Assembly (NCBI RefSeq): GCF_023973165.1 | Contig: NZ_CP099547.1 | Location: forward strand, 1,860,001-1,924,000 | Direction of reading: 5' to 3' | Source: Arcanobacterium pinnipediorum | Lineage (GTDB): Bacteria; Actinomycetota; Actinomycetes; Actinomycetales; Actinomycetaceae | Length of the DNA: 64,000 bases | In this document: positions 34,120-43,004 of the stretch, in pieces | How the letters are laid out: the number at the start of each line of letters is the position of its first letter | Numbering within the stretch: position 1 is the stretch's first letter | Position numbers and translations under genes: made by a program | Notes under the pieces: model-generated | Told to the model about the DNA's origin: nothing | Seen by the model: the letters and a program-made list of their open reading frames with translations, nothing else | Databases searched by the model: none

Positions 34120-34169
34120 AGTCCAGATTATCCCATCTACTCAAACGGAACAAAACCTGGGACACTTCA

Positions 34170-34519
34170 AAGTCACCGGCTGGGATAAAAATGTTGAACC
34201 AACTCTTGCTGTTCCCGTAACAGCTGGTTTACGGGGTGCGTGCCGTAATAAGGGCTGGCAGTCACATCCGTTTGAGGGCTGGTTTATGTGTTATCCGGCG
34301 TTGGTTGTGCCACGTGCGAGGGGGTTGAAGATGCGTGCTCCGGTTGATTGGAAAGAAGCACGTGCTCACACGCCCGGCCTTGATGATGAGATGGTTGAAG
34401 AGTTCTTCACCCACCAACTACCTTCTTCCCCACTTAGTCCACCACCACACTTGTTAGAAGATGGTCCACGCATACTCCCGCGACGTAGTATCTTCACCCA
34501 TGCTGACTTCACCTGGTAA
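34170..34519 (+). pseudogene. C-terminal fragment of membrane protein family B
   Basis: In frame from the IS edge: VTGWDKNVEPTLAVPVTAGL ... RGACRNKGWQSHPFEGWFMCYP ... LEDGPRILPRRSIFTHADFTW, nearly identical to the C-terminus of the intact gene ending at 42106. The N-terminal two thirds are missing. Its likely N-terminal partner is at 11680-11775, beyond the other IS3 copy. Confidence 0.85.
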
Positions 34520-34709
34520 CACCACACCACCAACACCGCCGTCGTCAAATTTTCCTCACTGACACACGAGATTAATTCAGCAGTAGGTTAACGCAACAGA
34601 AACGCTTCTCGGAACACCGATACAACGAACTGGTTGATTTAAACGAGTAATTTTGTTGCAGATCACTGGGAATATTGTATGTCGAGCGTGAGGTTCGTTA
34701 GTCGATAGA

Positions 34710-35048
34710 GTGAATCTTTCTGGGTCGATGCTGGGGAGTGTGAGTGAAGATCTTGTTAGTGTGGGAGAGATTAATTCGCAAAAAGCGCTTATGAGTGCTG
34801 GTTTTGACTATGTGGGTAGTAAGACTGTTGGTTATGGTGTGAAGGAAATGGGAGTTGGTGCCCTTTTTGAACTTAAAGGAGTCTATGAGGTACCACAAAT
34901 GGGTAGTTTTCATCCACGTACTGTCGAAGGGGTTTTCAACTACACTAATACTAATTCACGTGCTTTATGGAATAGTGCGGGGAAAAGCTTAGTCGAAGCT
35001 GGAGTTTCTGATTTTACCGATTCTTTAACTGGGATGGTTCTGCCTTAA
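34710..35048 (+). CDS. Possible orphan toxin-tail fragment
   Basis: 112 residues from GTG 34710; an in-frame stop lies 7 codons upstream, so it is a short ORF. Sequence such as SVSEDLVSVGEINSQKALMS and FDYVGSKTVGYGVKEMGVG is glycine- and aromatic-rich, of the style seen at the ends of the Rhs fragment 39560-40828. There is no signal peptide or membrane helix. Position just before two membrane proteins fits an orphan polymorphic-toxin tip with immunity genes, but there is no recognised domain and no clear ribosome site. Confidence 0.4.
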   Translation: MNLSGSMLGSVSEDLVSVGEINSQKALMSAGFDYVGSKTVGYGVKEMGVGALFELKGVYEVPQMGSFHPRTVEGVFNYTNTNSRALWNSAGKSLVEAGVSDFTDSLTGMVLP

Positions 35049-35060
35049 GGAGTAGATAAA

Positions 35061-35822
35061 ATGCGTTCTCGGGTGTTTAGTGCTACTAGTGGATATATTT
35101 TAGTTTTAGTTACGGTGTGGGTTGCTTTATGTTTTGTGGTTGTGACGAAAGAAAGTGATCACTCTTTACAGCTTCGATTGATAAGCGTGGTTCTTCCGTT
35201 TATATGCTTGATTGTTTTTGGTTTGTTTTTTCAGCGTGTTAAAAGGTTTTTCTTGTGGGTTATCATCTTGCTTTTACCTGCAGATATGTATCTGGTGTGG
35301 GTGGTTGGGGATAAAACACTTGGTTATACGTGGTTTTCTGCTGGTGTGATTGGTTTGCTTATTGGCATGTTTTTGCTTCAATATCAAAGACCTGTTCCAA
35401 AGGTAACGGTTGAAATCCAAGGAGCGGGTGGTGAAGATGTTCCTCCTCTTAAGTTACGCGAGATGAAGATTTATGCGAAAGAGGTTCATCGTAGTCGAGA
35501 TCGTTTATTTCGTGCTCCTGTTACATATGAGGAGATATGTGTATATGTTGAGATTAAAGAGCGTACGATAAGGTTTACTGCGAGTCAGTTTGAGCCTGAC
35601 CGGGTTGAGCGTTTGATGAATTTTCCACAGCATTTTATTGCTGGGACTGGACCGTTTTTGAGTGGTTTTGATTTTCCAGATAGTCTCATAGCTGAGATTG
35701 CTGAGAAGAATCTAGTTCCGGCTGGATGTCTCATTGTGACAGATGGTGACAACTTAGTAGGAACAATATATCCAGACGAGGTACCTGTTTTTCAGCAATG
35801 GGTCTTGCGAGTTTTTCACTAA
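35061..35822 (+). CDS. Four-helix membrane protein, candidate immunity protein
   Basis: 253 residues, starting 12 bp after the previous ORF with AAGGAG upstream. The first 115 residues contain four hydrophobic helices (ATSGYILVLVTVWVALCFVVV; LISVVLPFICLIVFGLFF; FLWVIILLLPADMYLVWVV; WFSAGVIGLLIGMFLL). The rest is a soluble domain (VEIQGAGGEDVPPLKLREMK ... FPDSLIAEIAEKNLVPAGCLIVTDGDNLVG). Family unknown. Tight spacing behind a toxin-tail-like ORF suggests immunity; this is inference. Confidence 0.55.
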   Translation: MRSRVFSATSGYILVLVTVWVALCFVVVTKESDHSLQLRLISVVLPFICLIVFGLFFQRVKRFFLWVIILLLPADMYLVWVVGDKTLGYTWFSAGVIGLLIGMFLLQYQRPVPKVTVEIQGAGGEDVPPLKLREMKIYAKEVHRSRDRLFRAPVTYEEICVYVEIKERTIRFTASQFEPDRVERLMNFPQHFIAGTGPFLSGFDFPDSLIAEIAEKNLVPAGCLIVTDGDNLVGTIYPDEVPVFQQWVLRVFH

Positions 35823-35873
35823 TTTATCGCTATGTTTTATAAATGTAATAGTTATTTAGAGAGGTCTTAGACC

Positions 35874-36545
35874 ATGTATCCTGCATTGATCACTCTTGGG
35901 ATTGTGTTATTCGTAAATCTCATCAAAGGCCTTATCCGTGTACTAGGAAAAACAGATAAAGACCCGAATAAAGATCGAACATTTTCCCACCCAAAGATAC
36001 AGATTCTCGTTGGTTTATTGACATCTGTTGTAGCAGCGTTGATATTTCTGATAGGAATAATAAATTGGTTTTCCGACCAGCCAGTAGATCCTGCTATGAT
36101 ACCTATGAGTTCATTTACTCTTTTGATTGGTCTTTTTCTTCTGGCTTATGGCTTGTGGGGTCGAGCAGGAATTGACCGGGATAAGATCTGGTCGAGATTT
36201 GGAAAAATCTATTCCCGCGAGATCCGCTTTAGTGAGGTGACGCGCCTACATAAAGGCATCCTGTTATACAAGCTGTATGCGGGTAAGAAAAAAGTGACCG
36301 TTGATTTGAATTCGTCTAAGGTGACACTGATTCATTTACGGTTGTTAGAAGAGCTCCAACACCGCAGGTTTGAGTTACCAAATTTTACTATTGATGATCC
36401 TGGCTGGGAAGAAGCTGCACGGTATTGGCGTAAATGGTTAGCTAGAAGGCTCTACCAAGATCATCAAATGTTTTATGACAACAACCCGCAAGCCCTCGCC
36501 TATCTGAACTCGTTAACCGAGCCACCCACCCACTACGAGAACTAA
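35874..36545 (+). CDS. Two-helix membrane protein with PH-like domain (family A, second copy)
   Basis: 223 residues. Hydrophobic segments at the N-terminus (ITLGIVLFVNLIKGLIRVL), then IQILVGLLTSVVAALIFLIG and FTLLIGLFLLAYGLWG, followed by the PH-like stretch DKIWSRFGKIYSREIRFSEV..LLYKLYAGKKKVTVDL and the shared end NNPQALAYLNSLTEPPTHYEN. Homologous to 11814-12494. The family B gene follows after 37 bp, with the same intergenic sequence (ACGCGTTAGCGTGTAGTACT) seen at the other locus, so A and B form a conserved two-gene unit. Confidence 0.7.
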   Translation: MYPALITLGIVLFVNLIKGLIRVLGKTDKDPNKDRTFSHPKIQILVGLLTSVVAALIFLIGIINWFSDQPVDPAMIPMSSFTLLIGLFLLAYGLWGRAGIDRDKIWSRFGKIYSREIRFSEVTRLHKGILLYKLYAGKKKVTVDLNSSKVTLIHLRLLEELQHRRFELPNFTIDDPGWEEAARYWRKWLARRLYQDHQMFYDNNPQALAYLNSLTEPPTHYEN

Positions 36546-37774
36546 CGCGTTAGCGTGTAGTACTAAAACCAGAAGGATGCATATGTCAAACCCTGATCGT
36601 TTTGGTCGTTTCACGGTGGATAATTCACGGTTGCTGGTGTGGTGTATGTGGTGGTTGCGTGTTGAGTGTGTACGGATGCGTGGATTACGTGAGTCTCCGG
36701 TATTAACGGCAAAGATGTTGGGTGTGTTGTATCGGCCGTTGCGGTTTGTGTGGGATCCGATTATTAAGTTTTTTACGTTTCGGTTTAAGTATTATTCTGG
36801 TGAGGTTGACCGGTTATTTACTCAAGGCATTACGGCTGTTGAGAGTGGGGATCAAACCACTGCGTTAGCGGTGGTGATGAGTGTGGAAGAAAAGGTCGCT
36901 TCGACTAATTTTGATCCCAGCCCGTATAAGGATTATCTGCAGCGGTATCGCTATATGTTGATGGCAGGTAGTGCTCAACGTCAACGAGAGGGGTTGATTG
37001 ATTTATGGTTTGATATGACCCATGATTGGCGAGAGCGTGGGTCTAAAGGCATTTACCGGTTTGTAGATGTTGCCGAGTTTAATATTGTTCTGGGTTTCTT
37101 TTCTGCGGTAGTTATTTCTATTGGTTTATTCTTCCCTATCTGGTTGTCTACTGGCTGGTATCGGCTTGTCCCACCGGTGTATATGGGGCTGATGTGTGCC
37201 TGGTCGTATTACACAGGCCGGCATTTAAACGGCATTATTAGTATTCTTGTCCAGGTTCTTGGTGGGGCTATTGGTGGGTTACCGTTAATCTATCTTACCG
37301 AGGTCATGTCACGCGGAGTGATCTGGTCATGGAGTAGTGGCGCTATTGTTGGTACTCTTTTTGCTAGTCATTATGCGTATAAGAGGTGTCAGTATTTGGC
37401 GAATAAGTATGGTCCGTTTGGGTGTTTATGGGCACGCCACATAACGAAAAACACCTATGAGTTGTTGATGGTTGATAGTGCGGGGAAGAAAGTCTGGCAT
37501 TACCAGGTCACTGGCTGGTATAAGAATGTTGATGCCGCGTTGAGTGATTGGTTATCGATTGATTTACGTGGTGATTGCCGTTCGCCTGGAAGGAAAAATA
37601 ATAAATTTCCGAACTGGTATCAGTGTTATCCGGCGTTGGTTGTGCCACGTGCGAGGGGGTTGAAGATGCGTGCTCCAGTTGATTGGAAAGAAGCACGTGC
37701 TCACACGCCCGATATTGATGATGAGATGGTTGAAGAGTTCTTCACCCACCAACTACCTTCTTCCCCACTTAACC

Positions 37775-39406
37775 GGCTCTTCGCGTTTTAGCGGGGTGTG
37801 GAGATGCAGAAGTGGTGAAGGTAGTTCATGCTTAGAGTGTGAATCAAAAACTTGAACGTACCTTCACCGCTTATGATCCTACCGTAATTCTTGCTCGGCT
37901 TGTGAGTTTGAAAGATATTCGCGTCTTGGCGTATCACCGTCATGGCTCTCAACAGGAAATCGAAATTGAACAAGTCCTTAAGAGACCAACATGCCCACGT
38001 TGTGAAAGTCTTGCACGCGTTAAAGAAAGGCCAAGAGTACGGTATATAGATTTACCTGTCTATGGTCGGTCTATGAGCTTGTTATGGCGTAAGCACCGCT
38101 GGTATTGTCCAAACGTTGCATGTGATGTTGGTTCATGGACAAGTCAAGATAAACGTATTGCTGCTCAACGTTGCCAGATGACTACCAGGGCAGCTAAATG
38201 GGCGACCCAGCAAGTAGGCATGGGACGAACAATTAGCGAAGTCGCAGCTGAACTTGGTTGTTCTTGGCACACAGTCAATGATGCAGTAACTATGTATGGT
38301 CAAGTGTTACTACAAGCAGACCGTAAGCGTTTAAACAAGACTCACGCAATCGGGCTTGATGAAACAAGTTTCGTTCGCATACAAGGACACCGCACAAGTT
38401 ATGTCACTACGGTATGTGACGTCGAGCATCATCAAATCATTGATATTATCCCAAGCTGTAACTACATAGACGTAGCCCGCTATTTAAAAGACCAGCCCAA
38501 CGCTTGGAAAGCACGAATCCGCTATGCCACTTTAGACATGAGCCCAACATACCGTGCTGTGTATAACGTGGTATTACCCCAGGCAACTCAAATAGCTGAT
38601 CATTTCCATGTGATTACGTTAGCCAATCGTGTGTTAGATACTGTACGTAGACGCGTACAAAATCAGACCTTGGGACACCGTGGGCATAAAAAAGATCCTT
38701 TATACAAGATTCGGCGTTTACTGACATATGGTAGTGAAAAACTACTGCCAGCAATGGTCCAGCGTCTAGAAAGCATGCTTGTGTTAGGAGATCCTCACGC
38801 TGAAGTAGCGATTGCGTATCGGATAAAAGAACGCTTACGAGAGTTTTATCAGCAAACAGATCTTGGTGTTGCGACCACCATGCTTGCAGAATTGATACAA
38901 ACATGCCTGGATGTGGCTATGCCCCCAGAAATTCAGCAGCTAGGACGCACGCTACAACGATGGCAGCTTCAAATCTTGGCGTATCATCAAACGCATCTTT
39001 CTAATTCCATCACCGAGGCGTTAAACAATCTCATCAAACGTATTAAACGTATCGGATTTGGGTTCACGAATTTCAACAACTATCGCATTCGTGCATTACT
39101 GTATGCCGGTAAACCTAACTGGAGACTGCTGCATAATATCTTCGTGTAACCTGTTTACCAGTGAGAAGATCACAAGGCATTTTCTATCATCGAGTGTTGC
39201 TCGCACTAACACCAACGGGTTAACAAAGACAATGTATGTTGCTTACTTTTGTATAGTTATTCCGGGCCACTAAAAATCTCATCACCACCACATTAACGCC
39301 AACGAAAACACAGCTGCTAACTTTAAAATCACTACACCAGCACCTGATACTAGGCCAGTAAACCCACCGAGTAACAACGTTTCACCCCGCTAAAACGCGA
39401 AGAGCC
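37775..39406 (+). mobile_element. ISL3-family element, copy B
   Basis: 1632 bp, flanked by the 8-bp duplication ACTTAACC (37767-37774, 39407-39414). Its 24-bp terminal repeats start GGCTCTTCGCGTTTTAGCGG and differ from copy A by the same change at both ends. It inserted into the 3' part of a family B gene. Near identity with copy A shows recent transposition. Confidence 0.96.
37839..39149 (+). CDS. ISL3-family transposase (copy B)
   Basis: 436 residues, identical in protein sequence to the transposase at 21580-22890, with the same GTG start, zinc-finger-like N-terminus, HTH and DDE core. Intact. Confidence 0.95.
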   Translation: MNQKLERTFTAYDPTVILARLVSLKDIRVLAYHRHGSQQEIEIEQVLKRPTCPRCESLARVKERPRVRYIDLPVYGRSMSLLWRKHRWYCPNVACDVGSWTSQDKRIAAQRCQMTTRAAKWATQQVGMGRTISEVAAELGCSWHTVNDAVTMYGQVLLQADRKRLNKTHAIGLDETSFVRIQGHRTSYVTTVCDVEHHQIIDIIPSCNYIDVARYLKDQPNAWKARIRYATLDMSPTYRAVYNVVLPQATQIADHFHVITLANRVLDTVRRRVQNQTLGHRGHKKDPLYKIRRLLTYGSEKLLPAMVQRLESMLVLGDPHAEVAIAYRIKERLREFYQQTDLGVATTMLAELIQTCLDVAMPPEIQQLGRTLQRWQLQILAYHQTHLSNSITEALNNLIKRIKRIGFGFTNFNNYRIRALLYAGKPNWRLLHNIFV

Positions 39407-39559
39407 ACTTAACCCACCACCACACTTGCTAGAAGATGGTCCACGCATACTCCCACGTCGTAGCATCTTCACCCATGCTGACTTCACCTGGTAACACCAC
39501 ACCACCAACACCGTCGTCGTGATAGGTTAGCGGCTGTTTTCTTCATTCAATGCCTTTGC

Positions 39560-40828
39560 GTATGGGACGAACGAGGCTGGCTACAGGCCATTATTGAGCG
39601 TGATGTGCATGGGCGTACTACCCGCACTGATATTCATGTCAACGCTCTAGGCTTTCTGGACCGGGTGGGTGATACGGATATTGAATGGGATTATGGACGC
39701 CCGGTATACAATCTTGTTGGTGTAGACCATCAACCATTCTTTAGTATCACTGGTGGTATTGATCTAGGAATACCTGGACATACTGGTAGCTGGGGTGAGT
39801 CATCAACCATACACTTAGATAACCCGTATCAGATAACTCATCATCATCTTCCCAGTCTGCCTGACGGGATAAGTGTTGGTAGCGGGAGCCTACATATTGG
39901 CGGCCTAGCATGGTTAGGGGCACGCGTGTATGACCCCACCACGCATAGTTTCCTCACCCACGACCCCTTACCCCCACTACCAGGAGTGGTATGGGAAGCA
40001 AACCCGTTCAACTATGCCGCGAACAACCCCTTATCCCTATCCGACCCACTCGGACTCAAACCAGTCACCGATCAAGAACTGGCCGCATACAACAACAACC
40101 GGTCAACAAGCCTATGGAACAAGATCGAGCAAAACGCTTTTAGCTGGGAAAACCTTGTTGGTCTAGCTATGATCGGCCTTAGCGGGCTAGCGTTGTTTAC
40201 CGGCATTGGTCTTCCGGTTGCGGGAGCATTGTTTAGTGCCGGGGTGCAGATTGTTGCTGAGAAAACTTTTACCGGATCAGTGGACTGGTTGGGTGTCGGT
40301 ATTAGTACTTTTGCTGGTTTAGGTGCCGGAGCGATAGTCAGCCGAATTAGTCCCAGCATCACGCGATCAAAAATCTTTGGTGGGGTTGTGAAAGGTGCTC
40401 AAGAGATTTTTAATGGCTTGTCTGGTGTTGGTAAGCGTGTGGCTCGTTTTGGGGTGGATTATGCCGGTGAGATGGTTGAAGATGGTGTAGCTGGCGTGCT
40501 TGAGTATAATGCTAATAATCTTCTTGGTCGCAATAACGAGCATGGATTTTTTGGAAGTATCACCAATGAGATGTTTAATCCGACTAACATGCTTGTTCGA
40601 AGTGTGAATTCTGGCCTCAAAGTTCGAGGAGAGGATTATTTTGGTTCCGATTATGGGAATGCGGGTGCGTTGTTTGAGCGGGCTGAACGTAAGGTGTTGC
40701 AGCCGATAAAACTGAGAATTGGAGTAACGATGCTGAATATGCATGTAGTACGTGGTTTGACTGATTATCCCTCTGTTACTGATAGTTTGCTTCCAGAAAT
40801 TGTAATTGTTGATGAAGTTGTTCGCTAG
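39560..40828 (+). pseudogene. N-terminally truncated Rhs-type polymorphic toxin with C-terminal tail
   Basis: The Rhs-like frame is recognisable from VWDERGWLQAIIERDVHGRT (39560) and can start only at GTG 39605, without a ribosome site. The Rhs core ends with the hallmark YDPTTHSFLTHDPL ... NPFNYAANNPLSLSDPLGL, after which the variable tail begins (KPVTDQELAAYNN). The tail has a hydrophobic glycine-rich pretoxin segment (LVGLAMIGLSGLALFTGIGL) and an unrecognised C-terminal domain ending DSLLPEIVIVDEVVR. The upstream Rhs shell (normally over 1000 residues) is missing; DNA before it is the end of a family B gene. It is either a remnant or a recombination reserve (orphan tip). Confidence 0.75.
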
Positions 40829-40855
40829 TTGTGCGGTTGATAGGAGTTGAGAAGA

Positions 40856-42106
40856 ATGGGTGATGATGTGGATAATTCACGGTTGCTGGCCTGGTGTATG
40901 TGGTGGTTGCGCGTTGAGTGTGTACGGATGCGTGAGATGGATGAGACTCCTGCAATTAGTCCGGAAAAACTTGGGGTGTTGTATCGACCGTTGCGTTTCT
41001 TGTGGGATCCGATTATTAAGTTTTTAACCTTCCCTCATAAGTATGATTCTGGTGAGGTTGACCGGTTATTTGCTCAAGGTATTACGGCTGTTGAGGGTGG
41101 GGATCAAACCACTGCGTTAGCGGTGGTGATGAGTGTGGAAGAAAAGATCGCTGATACGAATTTTAATCCCAGTCCGTATAAAGACTATCTTGATAGGTAT
41201 GGTCGTCTTTTAGGTTTAGAGGATATAGGTAAGCAGCGGGTGGGGTTGGTTGATTTATGGTTTGATATGACTCATGATTGGCGAGGGCGTAGCTCTAAAG
41301 GTATTTACCGGTTTGTAGATGTTGCCGAGTTTAATATTGTTCTGGGTTTCTTTTCTGCGGTGGTTATTTCTATTGGCTTGTTTGTTCCTATCTGGTTGTC
41401 TTCTGGATGGTATCGGCTTGTCCCACCGGTGTATATGGGGCTGATGTGTGCTTGGTCGTATTACACTGGCCGGCATTTAAATGGTTTAACTGGCACGCTT
41501 GTCCAGGTTCTTGGATGGGTTATTGGTGGGTTACCGTTAATCTACCTTACCGAGGTCATGTCACGCGGAGTGATCTGGTCATGGAGTAGCGGCGCTATTG
41601 TTGGTTTTACTTTTGCTAATCATTATGCGTATAAGATATGTCAGTATCGGGCCAATAAGTATGGTCCGTTTGGGTGTTTATGGGCACGCCACATAACGAA
41701 AAACACCTATGAATTGTTGATGGTTGATAGTGCGGGGAAGAAAGTCTGGCATTACCAGGTCACCGGCTGGTATAAAAATGTTGAACCAACTCTTGCTGTT
41801 CCCGTAACAGCTGGTTTACGGGGCGCGTGTCGGGTGAAGGGCTGGCAGTCACATCCGTTTGAGGGCTGGTTTATGTGTTATCCGGCGTTGGTTGTGCCGC
41901 GTGCGGAAGGGTTGAAGATGCGTGCTCCAGTTGATTGGAAAGAAGCACGTGCTCACACGCCCGATATTGATGATGAGATGGTTGAAGAGTTCTTCACCCA
42001 CCAACTACCTTCTTCCCCACTTAACCCACCACCACACTTGCTAGAAGATGGTCCACGCATACTCCCACGTCGTAGCATCTTCACCCATGCTGACTTCACC
42101 TGGTAA
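40856..42106 (+). CDS. Family B membrane protein, intact copy; candidate immunity protein
   Basis: 416 residues from ATG 40856, AGGAG nine nt upstream. It starts 27 bp after the Rhs tail, the position expected for an immunity gene. N-terminal DNSRLLAWCMWWLRVECVRM, a soluble stretch (FAQGITAVEGGDQTTALAVV), then four helices (FNIVLGFFSAVVISIGLFVPIWL; VPPVYMGLMCAWSYY; VLGWVIGGLPLIYL; WSSGAIVGFTFANHYAY) and a soluble C-terminal domain ending THADFTW. Four copies or fragments of this gene occur in the window. No known family; function inferred only from neighbourhood. Confidence 0.65.
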   Translation: MGDDVDNSRLLAWCMWWLRVECVRMREMDETPAISPEKLGVLYRPLRFLWDPIIKFLTFPHKYDSGEVDRLFAQGITAVEGGDQTTALAVVMSVEEKIADTNFNPSPYKDYLDRYGRLLGLEDIGKQRVGLVDLWFDMTHDWRGRSSKGIYRFVDVAEFNIVLGFFSAVVISIGLFVPIWLSSGWYRLVPPVYMGLMCAWSYYTGRHLNGLTGTLVQVLGWVIGGLPLIYLTEVMSRGVIWSWSSGAIVGFTFANHYAYKICQYRANKYGPFGCLWARHITKNTYELLMVDSAGKKVWHYQVTGWYKNVEPTLAVPVTAGLRGACRVKGWQSHPFEGWFMCYPALVVPRAEGLKMRAPVDWKEARAHTPDIDDEMVEEFFTHQLPSSPLNPPPHLLEDGPRILPRRSIFTHADFTW

Positions 42107-42352
42107 CACCACCCCAAACCACACCACCGTCGTCGTCTTTTTCTTGGTTAAGCCAGACCCTTATTAATGCTGTGCTCACGTGTTCTTGATGGGATACATT
42201 TTAGTGGTTGCGGTTTGGGTATCTAGAGCCAGCGGGGGCAAAAGTGGTGAGTATTCGACGTTGTGGCTGGAAATCCCTGTAGACATTGTGTGCCAGAGTC
42301 CCTTGCTATAAAATTTTTGTTGGAATACCGCACGTATTGAAAGGTTAGAGCA

Positions 42353-42625
42353 ATGGGGAAATGGTTTTCTCAAGCTCGGGAGATTGAGCGTTTACGTCAC
42401 GAGAAACAACTCCTGCTACATGAGAATCAGCGTCTATTGGCGCTCGTAGCTCAACTCAAAGAACACGTCGGTGAAGAAGCAGCCGATGTTGATACTTTCG
42501 CTGTTTCTGCTGAAGAACGCTTAATGGCTGCTTCGGGACGCAAGATTGCGGCAATAAAGGCATATCGTGAACGCACTGGAGCTGATCTTGTTACGGCGAA
42601 AAACGCCATCGACTCCGTATCCTAA
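42353..42625 (+). CDS. Small coiled-coil protein with ribosomal L7/L12 C-terminal-like motif
   Basis: 90 residues from ATG 42353, GAAAGG upstream. The N-terminal half is a coiled coil (AREIERLRHEKQLLLHENQR LLALVAQLKEHV). The C-terminal KIAAIKAYRERTGADLVTAK NAIDSV closely follows the L7/L12 C-terminal pattern (KI..IK..R..TG..L..AK..VD). Several actinobacteria carry short proteins of this kind with no ascribed role. It may bind the ribosome or GTPases, but this is speculation. It is a single gene between the toxin region and an A-family remnant; the gap 42107-42352 shows nothing I recognise. Confidence 0.65.
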   Translation: MGKWFSQAREIERLRHEKQLLLHENQRLLALVAQLKEHVGEEAADVDTFAVSAEERLMAASGRKIAAIKAYRERTGADLVTAKNAIDSVS

Positions 42626-42768
42626 CTATTGGCTTTCCTTAGTGGCTACATACAGAAGTAATCGTTGAATTTTTATACCGGTACAGGCTTTCAAGACACT
42701 TTCATCGACTTTAGGCATTACCGTATTGTTTTCTGGCATCACCTTGGCAGATAACGTCTCTGTTTATC

Positions 42769-43004
42769 AGCTTGGTTCACACCGACGTGGTGTATTTACG
42801 TTTGTTAGAAGAACTCCAACACCGCAAGTTTGAACTACTCAGCTGTGCTATTGATGATCCAGAGTGGGAAGAAACGGCTAAGGTATGGCGTAATGTTTCG
42901 CCGAAGATATCTATAACGAGCATAAAGAGTTTTACGCTAACAATCCGCAAGCCCTCGCCTACCTGAACTCGTTGACCGAGCCTCCCGCCCGCTACGAGAA
43001 CTAG
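42769..43004 (+). pseudogene. C-terminal remnant of family A membrane protein
   Basis: VVYLRLLEELQHRKFELLSC AIDDPEWEETAKVWRN is followed by a frameshift, then EHKEFYANNPQALAYLNSLT EPPARYEN to TAG at 43004. The membrane-helix part is missing. The last bases overlap the rlmC stop on the other strand, which marks the right boundary of the accessory region. Confidence 0.85.

Larger units (their letters stand above)
32861..34169 (-). mobile_element. IS3-family element, copy 2
   Basis: 1309 bp, inverted relative to copy 1 and nearly identical, with ends TGAAGTGCCCC and GGGACACTTCA. It lies between the truncated array 2 and a truncated family B gene. AAG is present on both sides (32858-32860 and 34170-34172), a possible 3-bp target duplication. 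The paired inverted copies at 10370 and 32861 could recombine and invert the 21 kb between them. Confidence 0.92.
36583..39494 (+). pseudogene. Family B membrane protein gene interrupted by ISL3 copy B
   Basis: Start at ATG 36583 (AGAAGG 7 nt upstream; the ATG at 36577 overlaps that site). It reads about 395 codons to the insertion in the codons for SSPLN, and resumes after the target duplication at 39415 with PPHLLEDGPRILPRRSIFTHADFTW to TAA 39494. Restored, the protein is about 425 residues. The N-terminus is DNSRLLVWCMWWLRVECVRM. Four central helices lie in FNIVLGFFSAVVISIGLFFPIWL, LVPPVYMGLMCAWSYY, VLGGAIGGLPLIYL and WSSGAIVGTLF. Unknown family; candidate immunity protein. Confidence 0.85.
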
